Positions 8,563 through 16,579 of a stretch of 64,000 bases of DNA are shown here, piece after piece. Positions within the stretch are counted from its first letter, which is position 1. Each line of letters starts with the position of its first letter. Under the pieces are notes generated by a model, which was not told the origin of the DNA, made no database searches, and worked only from the letters and a program-made list of their open reading frames with translations. This DNA comes from Patescibacteria group bacterium UBA6220 (GTDB lineage Bacteria; Patescibacteriota; Minisyncoccia; Minisyncoccales; Minisyncoccaceae): contig DISC01000006.1 in NCBI GenBank assembly GCA_002421745.1, positions 99,924 to 163,923 on the forward strand, read 5' to 3'. The position numbers and the translations under genes are program-made.

Positions 8563-9969
8563 TTATGGCGTTCCTAGATAAGCTCTATAATAATCTGAAA
8601 AATTTTCTTCAAAACTAGATTCAACATAATTTCCATTTATATCCTGAAGTATAATATTGGACACTTGAATTTTTAAAAACCCATTAGCTTCTTTATTGGG
8701 ATTATAAACAATATTAAATGAGGTACTAATCGGAACATTGGTGTTCCATTTGAAACAAAAATATTCACAAGTCGCTATACAATCATAATGCTCTTGATCG
8801 TGAATTGAATAAAAATCACAATTATCCTCGCAATAATTACAATAATAACAATTTGGAGTATATTCATCTAATTCTGAATTTAACAATTTTCCAAAATCAT
8901 CATAACAAGGACCAAGAGGAAAATTATATAATCGAATTGGTGTTTTGAGTCGATACCAATAAATATCATTTTCTATTTTTTCTAATTGCAGGTCTGATTT
9001 ACCGATTAAGTCTATTAACTTGCCCGGACCACAAGCATAAGCTTTTTCTGGGATTAAAAATTGATCTAAAAAAGATATAATATTTTTTTCAAAACTAACA
9101 GGTGAGGAAGGATTAAGTCTGTAATTATCGCGGATACTAAAAACAACCTCACTGGTTAAGCTTGATATCAAGTTTGGATTATTAATTTTTAGACCAATAT
9201 AAGATATCGAATATTTTGAATTCAAGTCATTGATTTTTAATCCTGCTCCACCATAAGAATGACTTCCTTCTGGAGAAAATATTGTATATCTATATTTATT
9301 GTAAGAATAGTCACTATAACTTTGGGAATCGTTATATAAAAAGATAAAAGAATCTCCTTTTTCATCCTTTTTAACATCCTGATAAAAACCGTATTCATTT
9401 TCAGAAGAATTATACGTAAGATCAAAAGAAACATTATTTGTTTTTCCAATATTTCCTAAAAAATTAGGCTTAACTGGTTGGCTTAAGTAAGTAAAATTAT
9501 TATTTTTTAACTTTATTAAGCTCATCACGCAAGTAGGACATCCATTGTGGGTTCCAACTCCTTGTAAATTTTTATCACAAGAAAAAACAGAGTATCCTTC
9601 CGGAACAATATAATCATAATTAGTTCCTTCATTTGGACAATAAGCTTCTGTCCAAAATTCAATAAATTCAGGCAAACTATTGTTGATTATTTCTGTAGCA
9701 CTAAAAAACTCCTTAGCCTGATCATCGGTCATTTTTCCTTTATTTTCTCCGCCAACACACTCTTCTTCCCACAGCCTCAAACATTTATTCTTTGCTTCAC
9801 ACCAAGTATAACCTGCGGAACCTATACAGCCATGCTCATCTTTGTCCCCGCCAACTATCTGACTATTAGTTTTTATTTTTATATAACTAAAACCCCCTAC
9901 CACAATTAAAACCGCGACCACTAAACCGATTATTAAAATAGGAGCAAGTCCTTTTTGGTTTTGATTCAT
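8563..9969 (-). CDS. Cysteine-rich membrane-anchored surface protein
   Basis: From the preferred start (MNQNQKGLAP) the protein has 468 residues. It opens with a type-IV-pilin-like or simple anchor helix (residues 8-32). A small Cys motif follows, CIGSAGYTWCEAKNKC...C, which recurs in exported proteins of many bacteria. A large beta-rich region comes next, then a Cys-rich C-terminal part containing CYYCNYCEDNC and CIATCEYFCF. The frame opens 16 codons further upstream, but the anchor-proximal Met is the usual position. The gene ends two bases before the GH3 gene start, suggesting co-transcription. Function unknown; the disulfides imply an oxidising location. Confidence 0.6.
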   Translation of the reverse strand: MNQNQKGLAPILIIGLVVAVLIVVGGFSYIKIKTNSQIVGGDKDEHGCIGSAGYTWCEAKNKCLRLWEEECVGGENKGKMTDDQAKEFFSATEIINNSLPEFIEFWTEAYCPNEGTNYDYIVPEGYSVFSCDKNLQGVGTHNGCPTCVMSLIKLKNNNFTYLSQPVKPNFLGNIGKTNNVSFDLTYNSSENEYGFYQDVKKDEKGDSFIFLYNDSQSYSDYSYNKYRYTIFSPEGSHSYGGAGLKINDLNSKYSISYIGLKINNPNLISSLTSEVVFSIRDNYRLNPSSPVSFEKNIISFLDQFLIPEKAYACGPGKLIDLIGKSDLQLEKIENDIYWYRLKTPIRLYNFPLGPCYDDFGKLLNSELDEYTPNCYYCNYCEDNCDFYSIHDQEHYDCIATCEYFCFKWNTNVPISTSFNIVYNPNKEANGFLKIQVSNIILQDINGNYVESSFEENFSDYYRAYLGTP

Positions 9970-10023
9970 AAAATTATTACTTATTATCTTAATGAAATTA
10001 TAACAAAACACAAACAAAAAGAA

Positions 10024-10042
10024 AACCGACCAAAAGTCGGTT
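10024..10042 (-). terminator. Bidirectional rho-independent terminator
   Basis: The stem AACCGAC / GTCGGTT with a five-base loop is followed by T runs on both strands. It lies between the CDF transporter gene (ending at 10088) and the surface-protein gene starting at 9969. Confidence 0.75.
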
Positions 10043-10087
10043 TTTTATTTAATAGACAATACCAGTTAAAAACTCATTTATAGCAAT

Positions 10088-11137
10088 CTATTCTCTTTTT
10101 AAATTTGTATTACAAGTCGGACACTTTAAATCAGAGCATGGAGCACCCCTTTGGTGGATTGTTTTATAGCCACATTGCTCACAGACACAAAAACCATCTG
10201 GTCCTTTGCCAGAAATCTCTTTAGCTTTTTCTTTAAATTTACCTTTTTTTTGCCAACCAAAACCACGACCAAAATCTGGCTGATAAAAACTTGTCTCTAG
10301 TTCGTGGCTGGTGATTTGAATGGCCACGTATTGTAAGTTTTCGATTTCTTCAATAAGTCGATTTCTTAATATATTAGATATTTTAGATGCATCTTCAACA
10401 TTTAAATTGTTTGGCAATTTAATTTCTAAATTAGCCGTAATAATTGACCCCTTTTTCTGAGTTTTCAAATTATTAATTTCAATTTTCTGTCTTTCAGCGA
10501 TTGATTTTATTTTTTCTTCTACTTCTTCCCCAGCCGAAACATCCAAAAGAGAACCTATTGCTTCCTTACCAATCACAAACGCTTCTTTGATAATATATAC
10601 ACCCATTAATACAGCCAAGACCGCATCAGCATAAATCCAGTATTTAGTTAAAAATAATCCAATTAAAATTATTAACGATGTGTAAACATCAATTCTCGAA
10701 TGAACCCCGTCTGAAAGTAAACTAACCGAACTTTCCTTTTTGCCATAATAAATTTTTAATCTGGACATTGTTTCATTAACCAATACAGAAAATATCATTA
10801 CTCCAAACGCCAAATAATTAATTACTATCTCTGCTGGTTCTAAAAAATTATTATAAGCATCATAAATTATTCCAACTCCAGTTACAAAAATAATTAGCGT
10901 AATAATAACCCCTCCCAAAACCTCAAATTTGTAATGCCCATAAGGGTGCTCCTTATCAGCTGGCTTGCCAGAAATTTTAATTCCAATAAAGCTAATGGCC
11001 GAAGAAAAAATATCAACGAAAGAATCCAAACCAGCCGCTAATATTGCAGCCGAATTAGAAAAAATACCAACAGTTATCTTGCCTACGGCCAAAATTATAT
11101 TAGCTAATATTGAGATGACCGCAACTTTTTCCTTCAT
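10088..11137 (-). CDS. Cation diffusion facilitator with C-terminal zinc ribbon
   Basis: This is a metal/proton antiporter of the CDF family, 349 residues. Six transmembrane helices carry the metal-site residues: AGLDSFVDIFSS in helix 2 (the two Asp) and LLSDGVHSRIDV in helix 5 (the HxxxD pair). The signature HPYGHYKFE lies between helices 2 and 3. A cytoplasmic ferredoxin-like domain covers about 205-285. The unusual part is the tail, a four-cysteine rubredoxin/zinc-ribbon-like domain (CVCEQCGYKTIHQ, CPTCNTNL). CDF proteins usually export Zn, Fe, Mn or Co. The tail might sense metal or bind a partner, which is inference. Confidence 0.85.
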   Translation of the reverse strand: MKEKVAVISILANIILAVGKITVGIFSNSAAILAAGLDSFVDIFSSAISFIGIKISGKPADKEHPYGHYKFEVLGGVIITLIIFVTGVGIIYDAYNNFLEPAEIVINYLAFGVMIFSVLVNETMSRLKIYYGKKESSVSLLSDGVHSRIDVYTSLIILIGLFLTKYWIYADAVLAVLMGVYIIKEAFVIGKEAIGSLLDVSAGEEVEEKIKSIAERQKIEINNLKTQKKGSIITANLEIKLPNNLNVEDASKISNILRNRLIEEIENLQYVAIQITSHELETSFYQPDFGRGFGWQKKGKFKEKAKEISGKGPDGFCVCEQCGYKTIHQRGAPCSDLKCPTCNTNLKRE

Positions 11138-11173
11138 TTAATTAACATTTATACTTAATTAATAAAAGCCGTT

Positions 11174-11656
11174 TTAATTAGAGGGGTTTTTAAGAGCAAC
11201 AATTTCTTTAACATCCGTTAAACGCCATACCATATTTCTATCTTCTTGAATAATAATTTCTAATGGGTCGCTTATCGAATATCCTAAAGCAGCCAAGACA
11301 TTGGGAGATAGCTTTCTTTTTTTAATTAAATCAATAAAGTCAGATCGCACCCGTTGCTTCTCGCTGTTATCTTTAATTTCTTCTAGTGTTCCTTGCAAGT
11401 TAATAAACTTATAACTAGAAAAATCACTAGAATAATATTCAATTTCCACTGAAACATGCGGATATTGATGAAAATAATCTATTTTACGTCCATAACGAGT
11501 TGGTAGAAAATAAAGATATTTTCCATCAAAACTATAAAGAAAAGGAGCAATATAGGGAAAATTATCTCCTCGAAAGGCAATGCGACAGATATAATTATCG
11601 TTAATTAAACGGTCGTATTCGTCTTTCTCCATACGAGGTATTTTAAAAATATTCAT
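11174..11656 (-). CDS. Pyridoxamine 5'-phosphate oxidase-like flavin-binding protein
   Basis: From MNIFKIPRME the protein has 160 residues and the split-barrel flavin-binding layout. The pattern CRIAFRGDNFPYIAPFLYSFDGKYLYFLP, then GRKIDYFHQYPHVSVEIEYY, is typical of small FMN- or heme-binding PNPOx-like proteins annotated as pyridoxamine 5'-phosphate oxidase family. Substrate unknown; many members act on F420, FMN or nitroimidazoles. The start at 11656 is preferred over the upstream one at 11710, because an extended -10 element lies at 11684-11692. It lies between the CDF gene and the ArsR-led operon but appears to have its own promoter. Confidence 0.75.
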   Translation of the reverse strand: MNIFKIPRMEKDEYDRLINDNYICRIAFRGDNFPYIAPFLYSFDGKYLYFLPTRYGRKIDYFHQYPHVSVEIEYYSSDFSSYKFINLQGTLEEIKDNSEKQRVRSDFIDLIKKRKLSPNVLAALGYSISDPLEIIIQEDRNMVWRLTDVKEIVALKNPSN

Positions 11657-11683
11657 AAATTTATTAAAAAATATTATTAAATT

Positions 11684-11692
11684 ATTATACCA
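11684..11692 (-). promoter_or_regulatory. Extended -10 promoter (TGGTATAAT)
   Basis: This minus-strand element ends 27 bases before the ATG at 11656. It excludes the longer start for the flavin-binding protein. Confidence 0.55.
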
Positions 11693-11701
11693 CAAACAAA
11701 A

Positions 11702-11713
11702 AACCGACAACAG
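11702..11713 (-). terminator. Rho-independent terminator of the ArsR-led operon
   Basis: CGAC-TGTT-GTCG followed by GTTTTTTG on the minus strand lies about 115 bases downstream of the last operon gene (stop at 11828). The stem is short but matches the local terminator style. Confidence 0.4.
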
Positions 11714-11827
11714 TCGATCTTGAATTTGCTTCTATGGTAAAATTCAAATCAGTAGTCAGTCTCAATACTTTTTATTTTCTGATAAGTATTAGATTTCTGT
11801 AGTTCCTGTAATTTATATATATTTTGC

Positions 11828-12532
11828 TTAATATAGTAAATATTTTAAATAATACAATCCTGTTATCAAAAAAACGCTCGCCATAATATACCTCATGATT
11901 AGTTCGAGTTTTTGGGTTGCTTTAAAAATATTGCCGATTCTCTGGGCACCAAAAGAGATAAATAAAGAAAAGATAATAACTGGTAGTCCTGTTCCTAAAG
12001 CGAATAATAAAGGCATGACTAAGCCACTAGAAGATTTTATAACCAAGGGAACAAGAGCTCCAAAGAATAAAACTCCACTGTAAGGACAGAAAGCTAGAGC
12101 AAATAAAACTCCCAACAACAATGAGCCAAAATATCCCTTATTAGATAACCATAATTTAATCTTTTCCAATTTCTCTCCCCCAATTTTAAAATTAATCTTA
12201 AAAATTCCAAACATAAAAAAAGCGATAAAGATAAGTATCGGCCCCAATGCTTTATCTCCCCACCCCTGAAAAAGTCTAGACACATTGAATTCAGAAAATC
12301 CAAAATATATTAAACTTGCTATAATCGTATAGCTTAATCCTCTACCAATAGTATAAAATATTCCATTCAATAACGATCTCTTAATATCCCTTATGTCTTT
12401 AGAAATATAAGCGACGGCAGTAATGTTTGTTGCCAAGGGACAAGGACTGATAGATGTCAAAATACCCAACAAAAAAGCTGTTAAAAATGGGAGTTGATAG
12501 ATATCAATCAAGTAATTAATAAAATCTATCAT
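11828..12532 (-). CDS. CcdA/DsbD-family six-helix transporter (ArsG-like)
   Basis: This encodes 234 residues and six transmembrane helices. Helix 1 contains SISPCPLATN and helix 4 contains ALAFCPYSGVLFFG, each with one Cys-Pro. This is the CcdA (cytochrome c biogenesis/DsbD) arrangement in which two membrane cysteines carry electrons across the membrane. Proteins with the SPCPLATN form are annotated as ArsG-like permeases. It is the last gene of the operon led by ArsR at 14575, four bases after the thioredoxin-like gene at 12536. A plausible role is passing reducing power to or from the ArsF-like partner; efflux of an arsenical is the alternative. Confidence 0.75.
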   Translation of the reverse strand: MIDFINYLIDIYQLPFLTAFLLGILTSISPCPLATNITAVAYISKDIRDIKRSLLNGIFYTIGRGLSYTIIASLIYFGFSEFNVSRLFQGWGDKALGPILIFIAFFMFGIFKINFKIGGEKLEKIKLWLSNKGYFGSLLLGVLFALAFCPYSGVLFFGALVPLVIKSSSGLVMPLLFALGTGLPVIIFSLFISFGAQRIGNIFKATQKLELIMRYIMASVFLITGLYYLKYLLY

Positions 12533-12535
12533 AAA

Positions 12536-12991
12536 TTAGTTTTTTAAAATATCTGCTATTTTTTCTTTAAAATAAAATTCAAATTCTTCTTCGTCGCCGA
12601 CCAATCTCCAAACTTTTAAATCTTGTTCTATATAATCTTTTCCATCCCTTATCGTATTAACAAAAAGAGAAGATCCAGAAGCTTGGAATTTTTCAGCTAG
12701 TTGATAGTTTTCTAATAAATCAATATTTATTTCTCTAAAAACTATCTTTCCCGAATTTAATTCTTCGCTAAAGTTATTATCAATTGTTTTTTTGGCAAAC
12801 TTGCCAACATCAATACAAGAAGTACATCTTTGGGTGGCATGAAATAAAAATATCTCTATTTTGTTTGTCTTTGGTAATTCTATAATACTATAATTAGTAT
12901 TTACTTGCTCTTTCTTTTGTTCATAATCACTAAACAAAAAACCGGCCACAATAACAGCAATGATAGTAATAATTATTATGTATTTTTTCAT
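12536..12991 (-). CDS. Anchored thioredoxin-like protein (ArsF-like)
   Basis: This encodes 151 residues with an N-terminal anchor helix (4-21), then a thioredoxin-like domain of about 110 residues. The redox motif is in FLFHATQRCTSCIDVGKFA (Cys-x-x-Cys), where classical thioredoxins have CGPC. Proteins of this type are annotated as nitrophenyl compound nitroreductase subunit ArsF family. The active site would face outside the membrane. It sits directly upstream of the CcdA-like gene, the usual electron donor for extracytoplasmic thioredoxins, so the two probably work as a redox pair. Confidence 0.75.
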   Translation of the reverse strand: MKKYIIIITIIAVIVAGFLFSDYEQKKEQVNTNYSIIELPKTNKIEIFLFHATQRCTSCIDVGKFAKKTIDNNFSEELNSGKIVFREINIDLLENYQLAEKFQASGSSLFVNTIRDGKDYIEQDLKVWRLVGDEEEFEFYFKEKIADILKN

Positions 12992-12996
12992 AGTAT

Positions 12997-13956
12997 TTAT
13001 CTCAAAATTAAATTAAATAAGTATCCAGTAAAGATGATACCCAACCCGACAATTAAAGCATAAACAACAATTAACTTGGTTTTCATTACCTTCTTCAGGA
13101 TTATAAACTCTGGTAAAGATAAAGCGGTAACGGCCATCATAAAAGATAAAGCAGTTCCCATTGCTACTCCTTTTTCGGTTAAAGCTCCCATCAAAGGAAT
13201 TATTCCTGCGGCATTAGAATAAAGAGGAATTCCGATTAAAATTGCTAATGGAACAGCAAACCAATTATCGCCGCCTGCATATTTAGCCAAAAAATCAGCT
13301 GGTATGTAGCCATGAATCCAAGCTCCAATACCGATACCTATCAAAACGTATAACCAAACCTTTTTAATTATATCTAAGGTGTAATAATTGGCATATCTTA
13401 TTCTTTCCTTGAAGCTTTTGTCTTTTATTACAATATTAGTATTTGCCTTATTTTTTAAAACAAAATCAGCAAGCAAGTTTTCTATTTTCAATCTATCAAT
13501 AATTATTCCTGAAAAAATAGCAATCAACAATCCGCTGATAATATAGATAGCTGCTATTTTGAATCCAAACATACCCAATAATAAAACCACAGCTACTTCA
13601 TTAATCATCGGAGAAGCCACTAAGAAGGAAAAAGTTGCACCCAATGGCACTCCCGCTTCAACAAATCCCAGAAACAATGGCACAGCCGAACAAGAACAAA
13701 ATGGAGTAATGATTCCTAATAGCGAAGCTAAAATATTTCCTAGATACTTGTTTTTCTTTGCTAAATATAATCTTACCTTTTCGGGAGTAAAATAGGTTCT
13801 AATAAAAGAAACAATAAAAATTATGACCGTCAAAAGTATCAATATCTTGATTGAATCGTAGATAAAAAAATTAGCTGCCGAATAAAGCGGAGTTGCAGCA
13901 TCCAGCTTGGATGTTAATAAGTCAGCGAGTAGCTCTACGGGATAAAATATATCCAT
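12997..13956 (-). CDS. ArsP/YraQ-type permease (DUF318)
   Basis: This encodes 319 residues from MDIFYP and about eight or nine transmembrane helices. Two related motifs mark the family: TPFCSCSAVPLFLGFVEAGVPLGATFSFL in the first half and GIPLYSNAAGIIPLMGALTEKGVAMGTALSFM in the second, an inverted-repeat-like arrangement. The CSCS and the SNAAG positions correspond to the substrate-binding loops of ArsP, which exports trivalent organoarsenicals. The true substrate here is unknown. The frame is open to a TTG at 13971 that overlaps the preceding gene; the ATG at 13956 is preferred. Confidence 0.8.
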   Translation of the reverse strand: MDIFYPVELLADLLTSKLDAATPLYSAANFFIYDSIKILILLTVIIFIVSFIRTYFTPEKVRLYLAKKNKYLGNILASLLGIITPFCSCSAVPLFLGFVEAGVPLGATFSFLVASPMINEVAVVLLLGMFGFKIAAIYIISGLLIAIFSGIIIDRLKIENLLADFVLKNKANTNIVIKDKSFKERIRYANYYTLDIIKKVWLYVLIGIGIGAWIHGYIPADFLAKYAGGDNWFAVPLAILIGIPLYSNAAGIIPLMGALTEKGVAMGTALSFMMAVTALSLPEFIILKKVMKTKLIVVYALIVGLGIIFTGYLFNLILR

Positions 13957-13964
13957 ATATTTAA

Positions 13965-14276
13965 TTAGCAATTACCTCCACAGGAACAACCCGAAGATCC
14001 TTCTTTCGTGTCGACTATTCCCTTTTGGTAATTTGTTATAGCTTCTTTTATTTCTTCCATACTGGGAATTATTCCAATAATTATTGGTTTTTTATTGATA
14101 GCCAATACCGGAAAAGACATTACCCCCAGATCCATTGCTTTTTGAATATCATCGATATATTCAACCTCGGCATCCAATCCTATTTCAGTTGCTGCCTTCT
14201 TAGTCAAATCAAATAATTTCTTGCAAGAATCACATCCAGAACCAAAAACTTCTATTTTTTCTATTTTATTGTTCAT
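13965..14276 (-). CDS. Small thioredoxin-like redox protein
   Basis: This is a cytoplasmic protein of 103 residues with GSGCDSCKKL (Cys-x-x-Cys) near the N-terminus and the cis-proline segment GVMSFPVLAINKK. It is the small MTH895-type thioredoxin often coded beside ArsP-like permeases. The tail ends GCSCGGNC, a probable metal or metalloid ligand. It starts five bases after the ArsR gene and precedes the permease. The CxxC and Cys-rich tail fit a role in delivering a thiol-bound metalloid to the permease (inference). Confidence 0.8.
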   Translation of the reverse strand: MNNKIEKIEVFGSGCDSCKKLFDLTKKAATEIGLDAEVEYIDDIQKAMDLGVMSFPVLAINKKPIIIGIIPSMEEIKEAITNYQKGIVDTKEGSSGCSCGGNC

Positions 14277-14281
14277 ATTCT

Positions 14282-14575
14282 TTAATTAAATTTTATATTT
14301 GCTATTCTTTCTCCTTTTTTGGTAAGAGAATAATGCACCCAAAATCCTTTTTTATTATCCTTCACCAATCCTGCATCCTTTAATTTTTTAAGGTGGTGAG
14401 AAACAAGACTTTGCGACAGTCCAATGTTTTCAATAATATTGCAGACACATTGTTCTCCTCCTTTTAAAATACAAAGAATCCGAAGACGGTTTTCTTCGGC
14501 AATTACTTTTAATAATTCGACGGTTTGCTCCGTTTCCTTGATTAGTTTTCTATTTTTACAACAATTGAGTTTCAT
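14282..14575 (-). CDS. arsR: ArsR/SmtB-family repressor
   Basis: From MKLNCCKNRK the protein has 97 residues. It has a winged helix-turn-helix with the family metal-sensing box GEQCVCNII, equivalent to ELCVCDL of type I ArsR, where the two cysteines bind As(III) or Sb(III). The recognition helix reads SQSLVSHHLKKLKDAGLV, and an extra CC pair lies near the N-terminus. It is the first gene of the operon running to 11828 and presumably represses it, being released by a thiophilic metalloid or metal. Confidence 0.85.
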   Translation of the reverse strand: MKLNCCKNRKLIKETEQTVELLKVIAEENRLRILCILKGGEQCVCNIIENIGLSQSLVSHHLKKLKDAGLVKDNKKGFWVHYSLTKKGERIANIKFN

Positions 14576-14577
14576 AG

Positions 14578-14603
14578 TATATGAATATATATTAATATGC
14601 TTT
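14578..14603 (-). promoter_or_regulatory. Possible ArsR operator/promoter
   Basis: The AT-rich stretch just upstream of the ATG at 14575 contains an imperfect palindrome (GTATATGAATATATATTAAT and its partner CATATTAATA). ArsR operators are palindromes in this position. No -35/-10 pair could be fixed with confidence. Confidence 0.3.
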
Positions 14604-14622
14604 TCTAGCGATGTCAAACAAA

Positions 14623-14684
14623 AAAACCGACAAAAGTCGGTCTTTAAAATATTTGGCTCGGAGGTGGAACAAACTTGGAACCTT
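14623..14684. repeat. Direct repeat copy 1 flanking the GNAT gene
   Basis: About 60 bases, from AAAACCGACAAAAGTCGGTC through TTTGGCTCGGAGGTGGAACA, recur at 15220-15280 in the same orientation with few differences. It contains a rho-independent hairpin (ACCGAC / GTCGGT with T run on the minus strand) that terminates the GNAT gene. Read on the minus strand the remainder ends in CCTCCGAGCCA, reminiscent of a tRNA 3' end. Confidence 0.7.
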
Positions 14685-15196
14685 TATCGCTTTAAACCAT
14701 AAACATAACTTTCATTTCCATCCTTCCATTTAAAAACACCCGCGTCTTTAAATCCTAATTTTTGATGAAATAACCTAGAAACTTTATTCAATGGATTTTT
14801 TGATGTTATCGCTTTAAAATTTTTAATTTTTGCGTTGTTAAATAATTCTAAATAAAGGTTCGTTCCTATGTTGTTCATTTGACAAGATGGATTTACGGCT
14901 ACTTGAAATATGTAAATAAATTCTTCATTTAGATAACTATCTATAAGATAAGAACCCAATTCATCTGTCTTATCTATAAATCTACTAGAATAAGCCATTA
15001 AGAATCCTACAATTTTATTTTCCAACTCGTAAACATAACAATAATCATAATTATTTATCATGTTTTCATAAAAAGATTCTGATAAATTCTCACTCATCAA
15101 AAATCCCCCATCAATATTTTTAATATTTTTAATATGAACCGATTCAATAATCTCTATTATCGTCTTAGCATCTTTTGTGGTTGCTTTTCTTATCAT
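14684..15196 (-). CDS. GNAT-family N-acetyltransferase
   Basis: From MIRKATTKDA the protein has 170 residues and a GNAT fold: IRKAT...AKTIIEIIES at the start, the beta4 strand YIFQVAVNPSCQMNNIGTNLY carrying the acetyl-CoA loop (Q/R-x-x-G-x-G/A equivalent is QMNNIGT), and the terminal RLFHQKLGFKDAGVFKW. Substrate unknown. The gene is bracketed by two 60-bp direct repeats, which suggests it entered or is maintained as a small cassette. Confidence 0.75.
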   Translation of the reverse strand: MIRKATTKDAKTIIEIIESVHIKNIKNIDGGFLMSENLSESFYENMINNYDYCYVYELENKIVGFLMAYSSRFIDKTDELGSYLIDSYLNEEFIYIFQVAVNPSCQMNNIGTNLYLELFNNAKIKNFKAITSKNPLNKVSRLFHQKLGFKDAGVFKWKDGNESYVYGLKR

Positions 15197-15219
15197 TGAA
15201 TAAATAATAACATAAAACA

Positions 15220-15280
15220 AAAACCGACAAAAGTCGGTCTTTAAAATATTTGGCTCGGGAGGTGGAACAAACCAGGAACT
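15220..15280. repeat. Direct repeat copy 2 flanking the GNAT gene
   Basis: This is the second copy of the repeat at 14623-14684: the same terminator hairpin, the same AAAATATTTGGCTCGG(G)AGGTGG continuation, then divergence. Confidence 0.7.
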
Positions 15281-15327
15281 TTTCTTTTAGAAAATACTAG
15301 CCTATCTAAAGAATAAATTAATAAAAA

Positions 15328-15352
15328 TACCGTCCAGCTAGTATGGACGGTA
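15328..15352 (-). terminator. Rho-independent terminator
   Basis: A nine-base stem (TACCGTCCA / TGGACGGTA) with a seven-base loop is followed on the minus strand by TTTTTATT. It lies just downstream of the small gene ending at 15370. Confidence 0.75.
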
Positions 15353-15369
15353 ATTTATTTTTGAAATGA

Positions 15370-15657
15370 CTATTTCTTCTCAGAAAGTCCATCCCAGGAT
15401 CTCCTCAATGCTTCTGTTACAAGAATTTCTGCAGTATGACCTGTTGCCTTTACGGCCCTCTTTGCAGATTCTAAAACTTGAGAACAATCTTTTTGTGTGA
15501 AGATAGAATATTCACCCCTTGGTAAATGATAAATTTTACCTGTGTCTGCCTTTATCATTCTACTAAACCCCTCGTTTTCCATCGCACTATGCAACACCTG
15601 AAAATCTGGAGTATATTGACTACTGTGAAGCTCTACCCTAATCGTGTACGCACTCAT
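15370..15657 (-). CDS. Small GhoS/DUF2622-like protein
   Basis: From MSAYTIRVELH the protein has 95 residues. The pattern TIRVELH...Y..LH.AME..GFSR.I....G..YHLP..EY resembles proteins annotated as GhoS-like (DUF2622), which have the Cas2-like ferredoxin fold; E. coli GhoS is an endoribonuclease antitoxin. No toxin partner (a small GhoT-like membrane peptide) is visible next to it, so a toxin-antitoxin role is unsupported. It has its own terminator and stands at the start of the accessory region. Confidence 0.5.
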   Translation of the reverse strand: MSAYTIRVELHSSQYTPDFQVLHSAMENEGFSRMIKADTGKIYHLPRGEYSIFTQKDCSQVLESAKRAVKATGHTAEILVTEALRRSWDGLSEKK

Positions 15658-15767
15658 TTTACTTTTTAAAACCATTAGGGTATTATTACCTTAATGGGTG
15701 TGGCGTGGGCGACCTTTGTTTTACGGACATATTCCCCATAAACAACCACACTTATTATTATTTCTAC

Positions 15768-15800
15768 AAAACGCTAAAGTTCATGACCTTTGGCGTTTTT
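15768..15800 (-). terminator. Bidirectional hairpin terminator
   Basis: AAACGC(T)AAAG / CTTT(G)GCGTTT forms a stem with T runs at both ends. It lies downstream of the minus-strand gene ending at 15848. Confidence 0.6.
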
Positions 15801-15847
15801 GTATTCAAATATATCCAACCCATTCATTTACAAATACAGTACATGTT

Positions 15848-16114
15848 TTATCCTTTCGTAAAATACCATTCTTTATTACGAGACACAATTTTTGTTCCCT
15901 TACTAAAGAATCCTTGCCTCACCTTTGTTCTTAGCTGATATCTTAATGAATCTGGGTTAATCTTGGCTTTCGCTGGGTCAAATTTGATAATTTTCCCTTT
16001 CTCAGTTGAATCATACAATGTTTGTAAAATCTGATTCACCCTACTGGTTCTTTTCATTTTCTTTTGCGGAAGCTTATCCATGACATCTAATATGAAATCT
16101 TCTATTTTCTCCAT
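15848..16114 (-). CDS. Hypothetical protein, 88 residues
   Basis: This is a basic, mostly helical protein starting MEKIEDFILDVMDKLP and ending in two predicted strands (GTKIVSRNKEWYFTKG). The middle reads SRVNQILQTLYDSTEKGKIIKFDP, then DSLRYQLRTKVRQGFF, which looks like a winged-helix DNA-binding layout. No family is recognised. Likely an accessory-region regulator, but that is inference. Confidence 0.45.
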   Translation of the reverse strand: MEKIEDFILDVMDKLPQKKMKRTSRVNQILQTLYDSTEKGKIIKFDPAKAKINPDSLRYQLRTKVRQGFFSKGTKIVSRNKEWYFTKG

Positions 16115-16579
16115 ATAATTAATAAATTTTAGACATATTATTAAACTTTTCGACCTTTATTGTTTTCACTAATTATACTCTTTTTAATATCTTTGTCAAC
16201 ATATTATATCATTTTCAGCTCACTACTTGATAACTTCTATTTTACATGTAATTTACTGTAAAATTTACTTTCTACTATTTTACAAGACATACTATATTAT
16301 TGTTTTACCCAAATCTAATTTACCTATTACAGTCTCACGGACTTACTTTATTTTTCCATTTGGATTATATTATTGGTGCCAGAAAGGTTGGCACGTATGG
16401 AGTGTAAGTCGGAATATAAACCAAAAAAAATCCACATATCTAAAAAGTAGTCTATGGTTTTTTATTTATTTTTGCCAATTAAAATAACTCTAGCAACTTC
16501 ATAGGTATAATTTATGCTGTTTTTTGCATAGAATGTCCTATTTTCTTAATGCGATATTGGATGAATCGACTTTCTGATT
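16115..16579. other. Intergenic stretch with nested inverted repeats
   Basis: This is 465 bases without a convincing gene; the one open frame on the plus strand has no coding character. It contains a set of three nested inverted repeats at 16340-16410: GACTTAC/GTAAGTC outside, TCCAT/ATGGA in the middle, GTGCCA/TGGCAC inside. This could be a structured RNA or a protein-binding site. Confidence 0.4.

Noticed and set aside
15370..15657. Toxin-antitoxin pair based on the GhoS-like protein
   Set aside because: No GhoT-like or other toxin gene adjoins it; the 88-residue neighbour is soluble and separately terminated.
15698..15938. Plus-strand frames near 15.7-15.9 kb as genes
   Set aside because: They run antisense across a terminator and the 88-residue gene and show no coding pattern.
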